Source: a virus
DNA length: 35,666 nucleotides
Strand: one strand, 5' to 3'
IMG/VR virus record: IMGVR_UViG_3300030090_003671
Location: 1-35,666 of that record
Part shown: positions 1 through 7,743 of the stretch, piece after piece
Position numbering within the stretch: the stretch's first letter is position 1
Layout of the letters: each line of letters starts with the position of its first letter
Made by a program: the position numbers and the translations under genes
Notes under the pieces: generated by a model
What the model was told of the DNA's origin: nothing
Databases searched by the model: none
Seen by the model: only the letters and a program-made list of their open reading frames with translations

Positions 1-1541
1 TTTATATCGCTCCAATCCATTTTAGCGATTTCATCGCCTGATGGAATATTAAGTTCTGCAACTACTTCTTCTTGTTTCCTAATTACAGTTTCTTTTTCTT
101 CTTTTAATGATTTTAAAAGGGAACTAAATTGTTCTTTTAATTCTGCTACTTCTGCTTTAGCATCGTAGTTTGCCTTTTCAATTTCTTCAGTCTTTGCTAC
201 CATCTCAGCATCGAATCTTGTTTGGAACTGATTTTTAACTGCTTCATAAGCCGCTTTTTCCAATTGTTCTGCTTTAAATTCTGCATAAGCCTTTTCAAGA
301 TTTTCTGGAGATAAATCTAATGTAGATTGGTCTTCAAATTGCTTGATTGTTGTTCCGTCATCACTCATTTGGTCATGACTGTCATCAACATATCCACCAG
401 CAGTTCCCGCTTCTACTTGTCCAGTAGGTAAATCAGGTTTTGATTTTAATTCTTCATCATCAGCCTTATCTTCCATATCCGCTTTATCATGCATCATGCC
501 GTGACCTTTATCTTCCATGTCCTTTTTATCGTACATAGTTTTTTCTTCTTCTTCTGTGTCCATATATTCTTCTTTTTCTAAGTTTGACATATTATTTGCC
601 TCCTTCGTTGAATCAGTGTTTTTCACTATGTTCTTTATATGCTTTTCCGTAGATTTGCTTAAATCAGCCATTTCTACGCTATCATCGTCCATCCCCATTG
701 GCATATCCATTCCACTTAATCTATTACCAGTTCCAGAGTTATGTTCGTTAATCATTTCATTTAATTCTGCTCTAGTAAAGATTTCTTCTTCTACCAGTCT
801 TCTTAATGTGCTATTATTAACATCTAACTTTCCTCTAGTAGTGTATATATCTTCCATAGCAGTATCTTTTACTTGTTCTAAAGTCGCTTTACCTGTCTTA
901 TAATCATTTAAGACTTCTAAGAATTCCATTTTAGATATATTATTAATTCTATCCAAAGTATCGTTTAATTCATTCAATGCTTTTTCTATATCATTCATTT
1001 TTGTTTCACCTTTTTCCATTTTTAAAATATCAAACTTTGCTTCTGGGTTAATTCCTTTTTCACAAATTGTAACTTCATGGAGTTCTAATTTGGAGATTTC
1101 ATTGTATTCTCCATATTCTTTATGATTTTTCTTTCTTTTTTCTAAGGCTTGTCCGCCTATACTAAAAGAGCGAAGACTACCGTTTCTTATTTCTCGGCCA
1201 ACTTCTTTTGCTTTTTCAATGTCTTCTCTCATTTTAATAACTACAAAAAACCCAACATCATCAACATCTGTTTTCCATAGTTTACCGTTTTTATCTCTAT
1301 ATTGGGGAATAACTTCTCCCACCTGAACATTAGAATGATTAGTCATTACATTTCTAAATTTTGTAATTTTCATATATTTACCAACGGCTTCTTTTAAAGC
1401 CCCTAAAGTAATCAAATCATTTTGTTTATCTACCATTTCTATTGAAGCATATCCTCCAATTACTAAATCATTAGATTTTAAAATACTAAAAGAATCATGT
1501 CTTGTAGGACTAACTGTTTTCAAAATAGCAGTTGCACTCAT
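1..1541 (-). CDS. Prohead maturation protease with fused scaffold-like C-terminal region (partial, runs off left edge)
   Basis: This open frame starts at ATG 1541 and is still open at base 1, giving at least 513 residues. The first 175 residues resemble the XkdF/HK97-type prohead protease group. A core with GYASIEMVDKQND leads to a conserved His (NHSNVQVGEV, H69) and a Ser cluster (RNGSLRSFSIGG, S126/S128), then LHEVTICEKGINPEAKF. H69 and one of these serines would form the catalytic pair. The remainder is acidic, Gln/Lys/Glu-rich and predicted helical, as expected for a scaffold (delta-like) domain, and carries EIAKMDWSDI at the window edge. It is the last gene of the late operon here. The major capsid gene is expected just beyond base 1. 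ILK tripeptides near residues 6-8, 20-22 and 172-174 echo the operon-wide tag. The protease call is confident, the scaffold role is inferred. Confidence 0.82.
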   Translation of the reverse strand, partial: MSATAILKTVSPTRHDSFSILKSNDLVIGGYASIEMVDKQNDLITLGALKEAVGKYMKITKFRNVMTNHSNVQVGEVIPQYRDKNGKLWKTDVDDVGFFVVIKMREDIEKAKEVGREIRNGSLRSFSIGGQALEKRKKNHKEYGEYNEISKLELHEVTICEKGINPEAKFDILKMEKGETKMNDIEKALNELNDTLDRINNISKMEFLEVLNDYKTGKATLEQVKDTAMEDIYTTRGKLDVNNSTLRRLVEEEIFTRAELNEMINEHNSGTGNRLSGMDMPMGMDDDSVEMADLSKSTEKHIKNIVKNTDSTKEANNMSNLEKEEYMDTEEEEKTMYDKKDMEDKGHGMMHDKADMEDKADDEELKSKPDLPTGQVEAGTAGGYVDDSHDQMSDDGTTIKQFEDQSTLDLSPENLEKAYAEFKAEQLEKAAYEAVKNQFQTRFDAEMVAKTEEIEKANYDAKAEVAELKEQFSSLLKSLKEEKETVIRKQEEVVAELNIPSGDEIAKMDWSDI

Positions 1542-1573
1542 TGTTTAGTGCTTTTCTGAATGAACTATATTAA

Positions 1574-4054
1574 TTATTCCTTTAAAACTAGTTTAGATTT
1601 CTTATCTTCTCTAATATCCCAAACCCCATCATCTGATTCAGGGTCAACTGGTTTTGTCTCTACTCCAGTCCAAGCAAGCCACATATCTTTACCTTTAACT
1701 GGAATTACTCTAACGTGGAATTTAGTTTCAAATTTATTACCCTCTAAGAAGTATTCATGATAGCCATGTCTTTGCACCCCTAACTTTACTTTACCAGAAT
1801 CAATCAGTTTTCCCTTTCTAAATTTAGTTTCTACTTGTGCGGGAAACTTTCCAGATTTACCAAATAAAGAGAAAATATCATCTTCTTTCTCTATATCTAT
1901 TTCCCAACCAATAAGTTCTTCATCTAATTTAAACATAATAGAAAGGTTTTCATTCTCTTTATGATAGATTTTAAACTCTCCTTCTCTATATTCTTTAGGG
2001 GTTTCATATTTTTCTATCATATCGTATTCAGCATGAAACTTATCTTTAGTCTTATCATAAGTAATATCTTCTAGTTGTTTTAACCAATCTTTTAATTTTT
2101 TAGATTTAGAACCAAATATATTATTAAATTCTTTTAGATATTTTTGTGAAACAAATTCCTCTATTTTTCTATAGGGAACCCCATCTTTATTTTCCATTAA
2201 GAAATTTTTAATGGCTACTCTAAATTTTGACTTTTGAGTTTTTAACATATCTTCCATTTGTTCTTTCCATATATCAATATCCAATAATGCATTTTTAGCC
2301 ATTAGATTATTTTCTTCAAATCCGTAAAAAGTAAATCCATCTAAATCAGATTTAAAGATAAGAGTGGCCTCACCATGTATAGTATCTGTAATAGCATATC
2401 CTTTTTCTAATGCTTTAATATCATAATTTAAAGACTTCTTAGTATCTTGTGCTAAGAAATCTAAAGTAATTAGTTTTTCTGGAAGTTCTACTTCAGGTAT
2501 TTCTATTACTTTAGCAGACAATACTTTATACCCACCATCTTTATCTTTCTTAACTTCATCAATTTTAACTCTAATAATTTTACCAACATCTATATCTATT
2601 TTAGTATTCAATGATTTACCAACGTTTAAGTATTTTCTATCATCTATTTCTTTAATGTTTTTAAAATCATCTTCATCAGTTAAAGGACCAGCACCCAAAG
2701 TATAACTAAATAAATTAGATTTAGTAGTTTTCTTATCTAATACCATTAAGTCTAAATCAACAAACTTCTTCCACTTTATCCACTTAGGATTTTTCTTAGT
2801 TCCTATAAAATAAGTAGATGTCATATCCTTTATAACTACTCCCTCGGCTGTAGGAATCTTCATAATTTCTTCTGCGTATTCTTTCACTTCTTTTATTGAG
2901 TCAGCATAACGAGTATCTTTCTTAGAAGGGAATGCTAATTTTTCATCGGAATGAGTTGAATAATTATTAAATAAAATTGTGAGGCGTTCTGATAGTTCAG
3001 TATCATGTAAATCATCCCCTTCATGTCGCATAATATCAAAAACATGCGCCCTTAATATGGAATCTGATTTCTTATTCTTAAAAATTTTAGCAACAACTTC
3101 TGCTCTATGTAGGGGTTCTTCACCATCAAATAACATTAATTCGCCATCTAAAATACAATCACCGAAATGTTTTGCTTTCATTATCTTAACTTGTTCTGGA
3201 CATTTCTCTGTAATATCTTTATTATTAAAAGAATATATTTTTACTTGATTATCTATTTTATGTATTTGAATTCTCATTCCATCATACTTTTCTTGAACAA
3301 CCCAGTTACCAGTAAAACCTTTTAATTCTTTCAAATCATCAATTTCAAAAATTCTATACATTGGTTTGTTAGGAACTAAGAAATGAGATTCTGCTTTTTC
3401 TGCTTTCTTAAAACTTACAAGATTGTCCCAAGTAGATTTACTATGATGTGCAACATAAATTTTTTCTAATAACTTTTCAGCCGCTTTAAATTTACCTTCT
3501 ATTCTTTTAGTATCTTTACCGTCACCATAATGTTCTACAATAAAATCAACTACGTCTTTCGGGGCTAAATTTAATCCTCTAAATCCTTCAGTAAGTTCAT
3601 CAGCAGGTAAATCATTTTTTTCCCATGCTTCATCACTAAATGATTTATCATGATTTCTAATAGCCCAATGGATAAATTGAGCGAATAATGCTTCACTCTC
3701 CATTAGTTTATCTAATACTTCATCTTTATATTTATTAACAAATGGGTCTTTAACTAATTCAGAAGAATATCTTAATTCCTTTATTTGTTCATATATTTCC
3801 CTAGCAGTATCACTTTCGATATTCTCTGCTTCATCTGAAAATAATTCTTTTTCTGTTATAGATTCTTTAATTGCTTGTGCAAAATCATCTATATCATCCC
3901 ATTGTTTTCTAAGAGTTTTAATTTCCCCTACCCATTTTTTACCATAGGTTTTCTTATCCGATAAAGCGGATAAATATGACATTCGCATTTTTTCAAAAAA
4001 TTGAATTACTCTTACCGTTAAAGGGTCTTTATCTTTTTGAAGTAAGAGAGGCAC
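1574..4054 (-). CDS. ATP-dependent DNA ligase with extra N- and C-terminal domains
   Basis: The 826-residue product has the nucleotidyltransferase motifs of ATP-dependent DNA ligases. These are motif I EKYDGMR (residues 255-261, nucleophile K256), III DGELMLFD (303-310), IIIa HVFDIM (337-342), IV EGVVIKD (404-410) and V KWIKWKK (424-430), followed by an OB-like region to about 540. About 250 helical residues precede the core, like an archaeal/eukaryal DNA-binding domain. The last 150 residues form a separate domain containing KVKLGVQRHGYHEYFL and MWLAWTG, which I recall from marine viral ligases but cannot name. The start is GTG, chosen because the frame has a stop just upstream and an AGGTGAT ribosome site sits five bases before it. 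The N-terminus PLLLQKDKD may be a worn form of the tag seen on neighbours. It would seal nicks in viral DNA. Its position among head genes is unusual. Confidence 0.88.
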   Translation of the reverse strand: MPLLLQKDKDPLTVRVIQFFEKMRMSYLSALSDKKTYGKKWVGEIKTLRKQWDDIDDFAQAIKESITEKELFSDEAENIESDTAREIYEQIKELRYSSELVKDPFVNKYKDEVLDKLMESEALFAQFIHWAIRNHDKSFSDEAWEKNDLPADELTEGFRGLNLAPKDVVDFIVEHYGDGKDTKRIEGKFKAAEKLLEKIYVAHHSKSTWDNLVSFKKAEKAESHFLVPNKPMYRIFEIDDLKELKGFTGNWVVQEKYDGMRIQIHKIDNQVKIYSFNNKDITEKCPEQVKIMKAKHFGDCILDGELMLFDGEEPLHRAEVVAKIFKNKKSDSILRAHVFDIMRHEGDDLHDTELSERLTILFNNYSTHSDEKLAFPSKKDTRYADSIKEVKEYAEEIMKIPTAEGVVIKDMTSTYFIGTKKNPKWIKWKKFVDLDLMVLDKKTTKSNLFSYTLGAGPLTDEDDFKNIKEIDDRKYLNVGKSLNTKIDIDVGKIIRVKIDEVKKDKDGGYKVLSAKVIEIPEVELPEKLITLDFLAQDTKKSLNYDIKALEKGYAITDTIHGEATLIFKSDLDGFTFYGFEENNLMAKNALLDIDIWKEQMEDMLKTQKSKFRVAIKNFLMENKDGVPYRKIEEFVSQKYLKEFNNIFGSKSKKLKDWLKQLEDITYDKTKDKFHAEYDMIEKYETPKEYREGEFKIYHKENENLSIMFKLDEELIGWEIDIEKEDDIFSLFGKSGKFPAQVETKFRKGKLIDSGKVKLGVQRHGYHEYFLEGNKFETKFHVRVIPVKGKDMWLAWTGVETKPVDPESDDGVWDIREDKKSKLVLKE

Positions 4055-4064
4055 ACATAATCAC

Positions 4065-4259
4065 CTACTTCTTTTTATTAGCACTAGCGTAAACTCTTTT
4101 TCCTTCTTTTACACTAAAGCCTTTTGCTTCATCAGAAAGATGACCAACACCTAATTCTTTTGGTTTTGCTTTTTCACCTTTAGTTCTTTTCAATTTCATT
4201 TCTTCGCCAATTACAAATTTGGCTAGTTCTTCCATATATTTTGTTTTTTCATTTGCCAT
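4065..4259 (-). CDS. Small basic protein of unknown function
   Basis: A 64-residue lysine-rich protein (begins MANEKTKYMEELAKF). The start is set at the ATG at 4259 because an upstream GTG lies inside the GGTGA ribosome site of this gene. It lies between the tagged 99-residue protein and the DNA ligase, with gaps of one and ten bases, so it is in the same operon. The middle is rich in Lys (KLKRTKGEKAKPKE) and the C-terminus ends in three lysines. It has no W-x-x-I-L-K tag and no recognisable domain. A nucleic-acid-binding role is possible from charge alone. Confidence 0.6.
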   Translation of the reverse strand: MANEKTKYMEELAKFVIGEEMKLKRTKGEKAKPKELGVGHLSDEAKGFSVKEGKRVYASANKKK

Positions 4260-4260
4260 T

Positions 4261-4560
4261 TTATTCACCTAGCGCTCCATGATACTGTAGTTGTGGGCTA
4301 ATGCTATAGCCATAAGAACCATCCCATAATCCTATTGTTTCAAGATAATCTGCTATCACGCTTTTTAATTCCCTCATATAATGTTCAACTTCTTGAAAAG
4401 AACCTAATGCTTCTCTCACATTTTCTTTTATAAATTTACCTTCTTCATTTTTTACACCTTCAGGAGTATGATTTTCCATAGAATATTTAATAGATTCTTT
4501 TAATTCTTCTAATATATTATCTATCTTATCGTAATTTTTTAATATACCTTCCCAACTCAT
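4261..4560 (-). CDS. Tagged small helical protein (MSWEGILK)
   Basis: A 99-residue protein starting MSWEGILK. The ATG at 4560 is preferred over the GTG at 4572 because it places the tag at residue 1 and leaves the upstream GTG within the ribosome-site region. After the tag the sequence is mostly helical and acidic (NYDKIDNILEELKES, REALGSFQEVEHYMRELK) and ends with an aromatic/Gly-rich tail (GLWDGSYGYS). No family recognised. It is separated by one base from genes on both sides, which supports translational coupling. Confidence 0.65.
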   Translation of the reverse strand: MSWEGILKNYDKIDNILEELKESIKYSMENHTPEGVKNEEGKFIKENVREALGSFQEVEHYMRELKSVIADYLETIGLWDGSYGYSISPQLQYHGALGE

Positions 4561-4561
4561 T

Positions 4562-4798
4562 TTAATTACCACCTAATCTGTCTACTAAATTGTTTATATC
4601 ATCCCAACTCATCTTAGCAATTGTATCTGAATCTGGAATATCTGAATGAATTTTCATTGCTGGAACTGGTGTATTAGTTGTAACCATTCCTGATTTCATT
4701 AAAATATTATCATTATTATAAACTGTCTTTTCTATTTCTTTTATTCTTCCCACTAATTCTTTTAGTAGTTCCATCATTTCATTATTTTCTTCTGTCAT
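4562..4798 (-). CDS. Small helical protein with C-terminal KMSWDDI motif
   Basis: A 78-residue protein (starts MTEENNEMMELLKEL at ATG 4798, preceded by GGGTGA). The N-terminal half is a likely coiled coil (MELLKELVGRIKEIEKTV). The C-terminus reads DSDTIAKMSWDDINNLVDRL, nearly the same as the sequence at the truncated end of the prohead protease/scaffold protein (GDEIAKMDWSDI). It therefore shares the scaffold motif rather than the N-terminal tag. It could be a small scaffold-related or adaptor protein that interacts with the same partner. This is inference from motif similarity only. Confidence 0.62.
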   Translation of the reverse strand: MTEENNEMMELLKELVGRIKEIEKTVYNNDNILMKSGMVTTNTPVPAMKIHSDIPDSDTIAKMSWDDINNLVDRLGGN

Positions 4799-4799
4799 A

Positions 4800-4958
4800 T
4801 TATTCACCCTTTTTATCTTCGACTAATTTACAATAACCTTCATAAATTCCTTCTTCATCTATTAGTTTTAATCTAATAATAAATTCTGTCTGATTTTGCC
4901 AGTCCACTTCTATGATTTCAAAACCTTCTACTTCTTTCAATATCTTTTCCCAACTCAT
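4800..4958 (-). CDS. Tagged 52-residue protein (MSWEKILK)
   Basis: A short gene of 52 codons starting MSWEKILKEVEGFEIIEVDW at ATG 4958. Its ATG overlaps the stop of the preceding gene (ATGA), and its stop adjoins the next gene's ribosome site (GGGTGAATAA). The body is a short beta-rich acidic sequence (TEFIIRLKLIDEEGIYEGYCKL) with no known domain. The perfect tag, the overlapping start and the absence of a gap in the operon support it as real despite its length. Confidence 0.6.
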   Translation of the reverse strand: MSWEKILKEVEGFEIIEVDWQNQTEFIIRLKLIDEEGIYEGYCKLVEDKKGE

Positions 4959-5296
4959 TTTTCATCATCTCTTAAACTACCAGCACTCTTTGGATATACT
5001 ATTTTTCTTACTTGTCGATACAGTTGTTCATACTGCTTACGGAGTTTGCTCGCAGTAGCGACCATATCAACGTTTTGTTCATTAATAGATTTCATTCGCT
5101 TTTTCATCTTAGAATCATCTTTAACCAAATCAAGTTCTTCTAGCATTCCAATTAAATCCCCTAACTGTGTAAAGTCTTGGCCGAAATACTCTGTAGGTTC
5201 TGCCGCTTGAAGTGTTTTCTTTAGTTTTTTCTTTTGCTTAGAATCTAAAGCATTAAGAATTCTATTTTCTTCTTTTAGTATATCTTCCCATGTCAT
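4955..5296 (-). CDS. Tagged coiled-coil protein (MTWEDILK)
   Basis: A 113-residue protein with the canonical tag MTWEDILK. ATG 5296 is chosen over an upstream in-frame start because it puts the tag first. The rest is charged and helical, with a long heptad-like stretch near residues 60-100 (KMKKRMKSINEQNVDM, ASKLRKQYEQLYRQVRK). No family recognised. The start is one base after the upstream gene and the end overlaps the next start by four bases. It is a candidate internal head protein because of the tag. Confidence 0.66.
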   Translation of the reverse strand: MTWEDILKEENRILNALDSKQKKKLKKTLQAAEPTEYFGQDFTQLGDLIGMLEELDLVKDDSKMKKRMKSINEQNVDMVATASKLRKQYEQLYRQVRKIVYPKSAGSLRDDEK

Positions 5297-5297
5297 A

Positions 5298-6809
5298 TTA
5301 CTCGTCCTCAATTTGTGCTTCTAATTCAGTTTTATCTGTAGACACTAAAAATTTATCACCAAAAGTATTTCTAAAATTAGTAATGAATTCATTATCATCA
5401 AACCCTTCTGAGGGCTCAATAAAACTAAAAATTCCTGAAGGAATCATACCTTCTTTATCTTCGGTGTTTTTTAGGAATTTTACACCATCAAATTCTTGAT
5501 TCAAATAATTCTTAATATTTGTCTTTTCTTCTTCCCAATCTAAATTACTATTACCTAAAGTTATTCTTACTGCTATTCTGTCTAATTGTAATAAAGCCAT
5601 CAATTCACCTTCTTGTAATTCTCTTACTAAAGCCCTATAATCATTCAAAAACTTTTTTCTATTTTCTTTTGAGCGTTCTAATATAACTCCTCTCTTTTGT
5701 TCAATAGCATACAGAAGAGCATCTAATAAAGTTACACTAGGTCTTGAACCATCTAATCTTGGGTATTTCTTTTTAGCAGTTAATGTTTTATGTATTTTTT
5801 CTTTTAAATCATTAATTTGCATTTTATCTTTTGAAAACAATTTAACTTCAGAACCATTTGTATAAAGTTTAGTATCAGCATTCAATCCTATTTGGTCAGA
5901 TTGAGGGTCTAACCAGTTTTCTTTAAACGTTTTAAAATCTTTACTTCTTTCTTCTCTGTATTCATCAAAGGGTTTTTCCTTTCGCTGTGATAATCTTTCT
6001 AATCCAAATCTTTCTTTACCTAGTTTTCTAAATTCGATTTTAATTTCTTTTTCGAAAGCATTTCTAATTAATTTATTTAATCCTTCCTTTTGTTCATTAT
6101 TCATTTCATCTACATTTAAAGGTTTAAAATAATAACTAGGTTTAGCCGCTTCTTCTAATTCTTGTATGGCTTTATTATTTGGAATTAACTCTAATAATGG
6201 GTCTTCTACCTCAGATTCATAAACCAATTTACCTTCAAAATCTACCATGTCTACTTTTGTTAATAAGCCACTTAACTTTTGTAAATCTTTCAAGTCTTTA
6301 TCTAATTCTTTATCAGCCGCAACTACCTTTTCTTTAGATGCTATACTTTCTTGCTCAAACATTCCAACATTTCTTGGTGTTTTTTCTTCTAATCTTTTAT
6401 CCTCTATGGATATTAATTGATTTAAACCAACAATTATTTTTTTTAAATCGCCATATTTAGAAGCATCCCATTTAGTTTCTTTCTCTAATAAATTTCTAAA
6501 ATTAATAAGATTATTTCTTCTTGCTTCTTCCTCATAACCATGATTATCTTTAATAGTATCTAATAAGAAAGGAGGGCTATCTTTATTCATCCATCTTCCT
6601 ACTTTACTGTTCTTCTTTGCACCTGTTAATTTCTGAAATGCCTCTAATGTTTCTTTACTAAAAACTTCTGAATCTCCAGAATCTAATATAGCATCTACAA
6701 AAGTTTTACCAGTTGCTTTAAGGATGGTAGGATAATATTCATTTAATAAAATTTCAAACATTTCTAAAGGATTATTCGTTTTACGAAGATGTGCCTTTAA
6801 TAATGTCAT
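5298..6809 (-). CDS. Large unknown head-operon protein (503 residues)
   Basis: A 503-residue, mostly helical, charged protein starting MTLLKAHLRKTNNPLEMFEI at ATG 6809. I recognise no catalytic motif. Long charged helices alternate with short hydrophobic segments (for example LDALLYAIEQKRGVILERSKENRKK near residue 365). The first residues TLLKA recall the end of the tag but lack the tryptophan. It sits between small tagged proteins. It might be an internal or structural head protein, but nothing in the sequence shows that directly. A frame of this length without stops in a 33%-GC-like background is certainly coding. Confidence 0.75.
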   Translation of the reverse strand: MTLLKAHLRKTNNPLEMFEILLNEYYPTILKATGKTFVDAILDSGDSEVFSKETLEAFQKLTGAKKNSKVGRWMNKDSPPFLLDTIKDNHGYEEEARRNNLINFRNLLEKETKWDASKYGDLKKIIVGLNQLISIEDKRLEEKTPRNVGMFEQESIASKEKVVAADKELDKDLKDLQKLSGLLTKVDMVDFEGKLVYESEVEDPLLELIPNNKAIQELEEAAKPSYYFKPLNVDEMNNEQKEGLNKLIRNAFEKEIKIEFRKLGKERFGLERLSQRKEKPFDEYREERSKDFKTFKENWLDPQSDQIGLNADTKLYTNGSEVKLFSKDKMQINDLKEKIHKTLTAKKKYPRLDGSRPSVTLLDALLYAIEQKRGVILERSKENRKKFLNDYRALVRELQEGELMALLQLDRIAVRITLGNSNLDWEEEKTNIKNYLNQEFDGVKFLKNTEDKEGMIPSGIFSFIEPSEGFDDNEFITNFRNTFGDKFLVSTDKTELEAQIEDE

Positions 6810-6818
6810 TTAAATCAC

Positions 6819-7040
6819 TTAAAAAAATGGTATGTTTTCTGTCTTTGGTTTCTTTCTTTTAGGCAAATGAATTACATTAGGAACACCATTAGTTTTAGGT
6901 TCTGGTCTATCTTTTTCCTTTTTCAATTGCATAGGAGTATAACTAGGTTTAGGTGCTTTAGCCTTTTCTTGCTGTGCTAAAATCCTTTCAGCCCTAACTA
7001 ATTCCTTTCTCATTTTATTCGTTTCTTCTCTTGTTACCAT
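6819..7040 (-). CDS. Small basic proline-rich protein, untagged
   Basis: A 73-residue protein starting MVTREETNKMRKELVRAER, preceded by a GAGGAA-type ribosome site. An N-terminal helix of about 28 residues is followed by a disordered Lys/Pro-rich tail (KPSYTPMQLKKEKDRPEPK, LPKRKKPKTENIPFF). It has no tag and no known domain. Spacing of two bases from the upstream gene and nine from the downstream one places it in the operon. Confidence 0.6.
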   Translation of the reverse strand: MVTREETNKMRKELVRAERILAQQEKAKAPKPSYTPMQLKKEKDRPEPKTNGVPNVIHLPKRKKPKTENIPFF

Positions 7041-7042
7041 AT

Positions 7043-7354
7043 TTATTCCTCTGTTATTTTAACTCCTAATTTACCCTGTGTTCTAAATAATAAATTCATT
7101 ATATCTTCTCTAGGCATATCTTTTACTTTTTCAGTTAACATTTCAATTAAATCTTCCCTAGTTGCATCTGCTAATTCTGCTTCCATATCAGGCATTGGTC
7201 TATCTTTTCTTGCTTCTAATTTAGGGTCATCCATTGCTCCTACCATTGGAACTCCACCTTTAGGTCTGTGAAACCTTTGGTGAACGTTTCTGCCCCTTCT
7301 AATTTTTCTACTAGTATGTGCTTTACTTCTTTTTAATATATTTGTCCATTCCAT
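7043..7354 (-). CDS. Tagged basic protein (MEWTNILK)
   Basis: A 103-residue protein with the tag variant MEWTNILK, followed by a strongly basic region (TSRKIRRGRNVHQRFHRPKGG, residues 14-34). It then has an acidic C-terminal helical part (ELADATREDLIEMLTEKVKDM). The basic segment after the tag would suit binding to packaged DNA. No family recognised. A GATGAT ribosome site precedes the ATG by a few bases. Confidence 0.65.
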   Translation of the reverse strand: MEWTNILKRSKAHTSRKIRRGRNVHQRFHRPKGGVPMVGAMDDPKLEARKDRPMPDMEAELADATREDLIEMLTEKVKDMPREDIMNLLFRTQGKLGVKITEE

Positions 7355-7358
7355 TTTA

Positions 7359-7571
7359 TCATCTCACTCTTTGTTCCCAAACAACAGGGCCATAATCACT
7401 AGCCCTATATGTATCTCTTTTCATCATAACTGTAAACTTTCCATCTTTTTCCCTAATAACATGAGGGACAGCAAAAGACCATTGAAATGCTAATCTCCTT
7501 GCTTTATCAAAATCATTGAATGTTTTCCTAGACCCCATCTCTCCTAATTTTAAAACTGAAACCCAACTCAT
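7359..7571 (-). CDS. Tagged small protein (MSWVSVLK)
   Basis: A 70-residue protein. The ATG at 7571 is chosen because it gives MSWVSVLK at the N-terminus and follows a GTGATATT ribosome site. An in-frame start 18 bases upstream would read through the end of the preceding gene. The body (RKTFNDFDKARRLAFQWSFA, PHVIREKDGKFTVMMKRDTY) looks like a small alpha/beta domain. I do not recognise it. Confidence 0.63.
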   Translation of the reverse strand: MSWVSVLKLGEMGSRKTFNDFDKARRLAFQWSFAVPHVIREKDGKFTVMMKRDTYRASDYGPVVWEQRVR

Positions 7572-7575
7572 AATA

Positions 7576-7743
7576 TCACACAAATCCATAATAACCTTCT
7601 GGTTTTACTTCCATACCACTGTATTCTGCCCAACATTTCTCTGAGCAGAATCGTCTAAGACCAACAGGTAAATTCTCATCAGCAAACTTGGCTGGCTTTT
7701 CACACATAGCACATTTTGATTTAATTATATCTTCCCACGCCAT
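7576..7743 (-). CDS. Tagged small zinc-finger protein (MAWEDIIK)
   Basis: A 55-residue protein starting MAWEDIIKSKCAMCEKPAKF. It has a CxxC pair at residues 11-14 and a second pair CSEKC about 20 residues later, followed by WAEYSG, typical of a treble-clef or MYM-like zinc-binding fold. The ATG overlaps the portal stop codon (TAATG). The tag confirms the start. A nucleic-acid or protein contact role is plausible but not shown. Confidence 0.68.
   Translation of the reverse strand: MAWEDIIKSKCAMCEKPAKFADENLPVGLRRFCSEKCWAEYSGMEVKPEGYYGFV

Noticed and set aside
517-903. Plus-strand open frame opposite the prohead protease
   Set aside because: It is a shadow: its Ser/Phe/Leu-rich product is the antisense of an AT-rich coding strand, and the minus frame has clear protease motifs.
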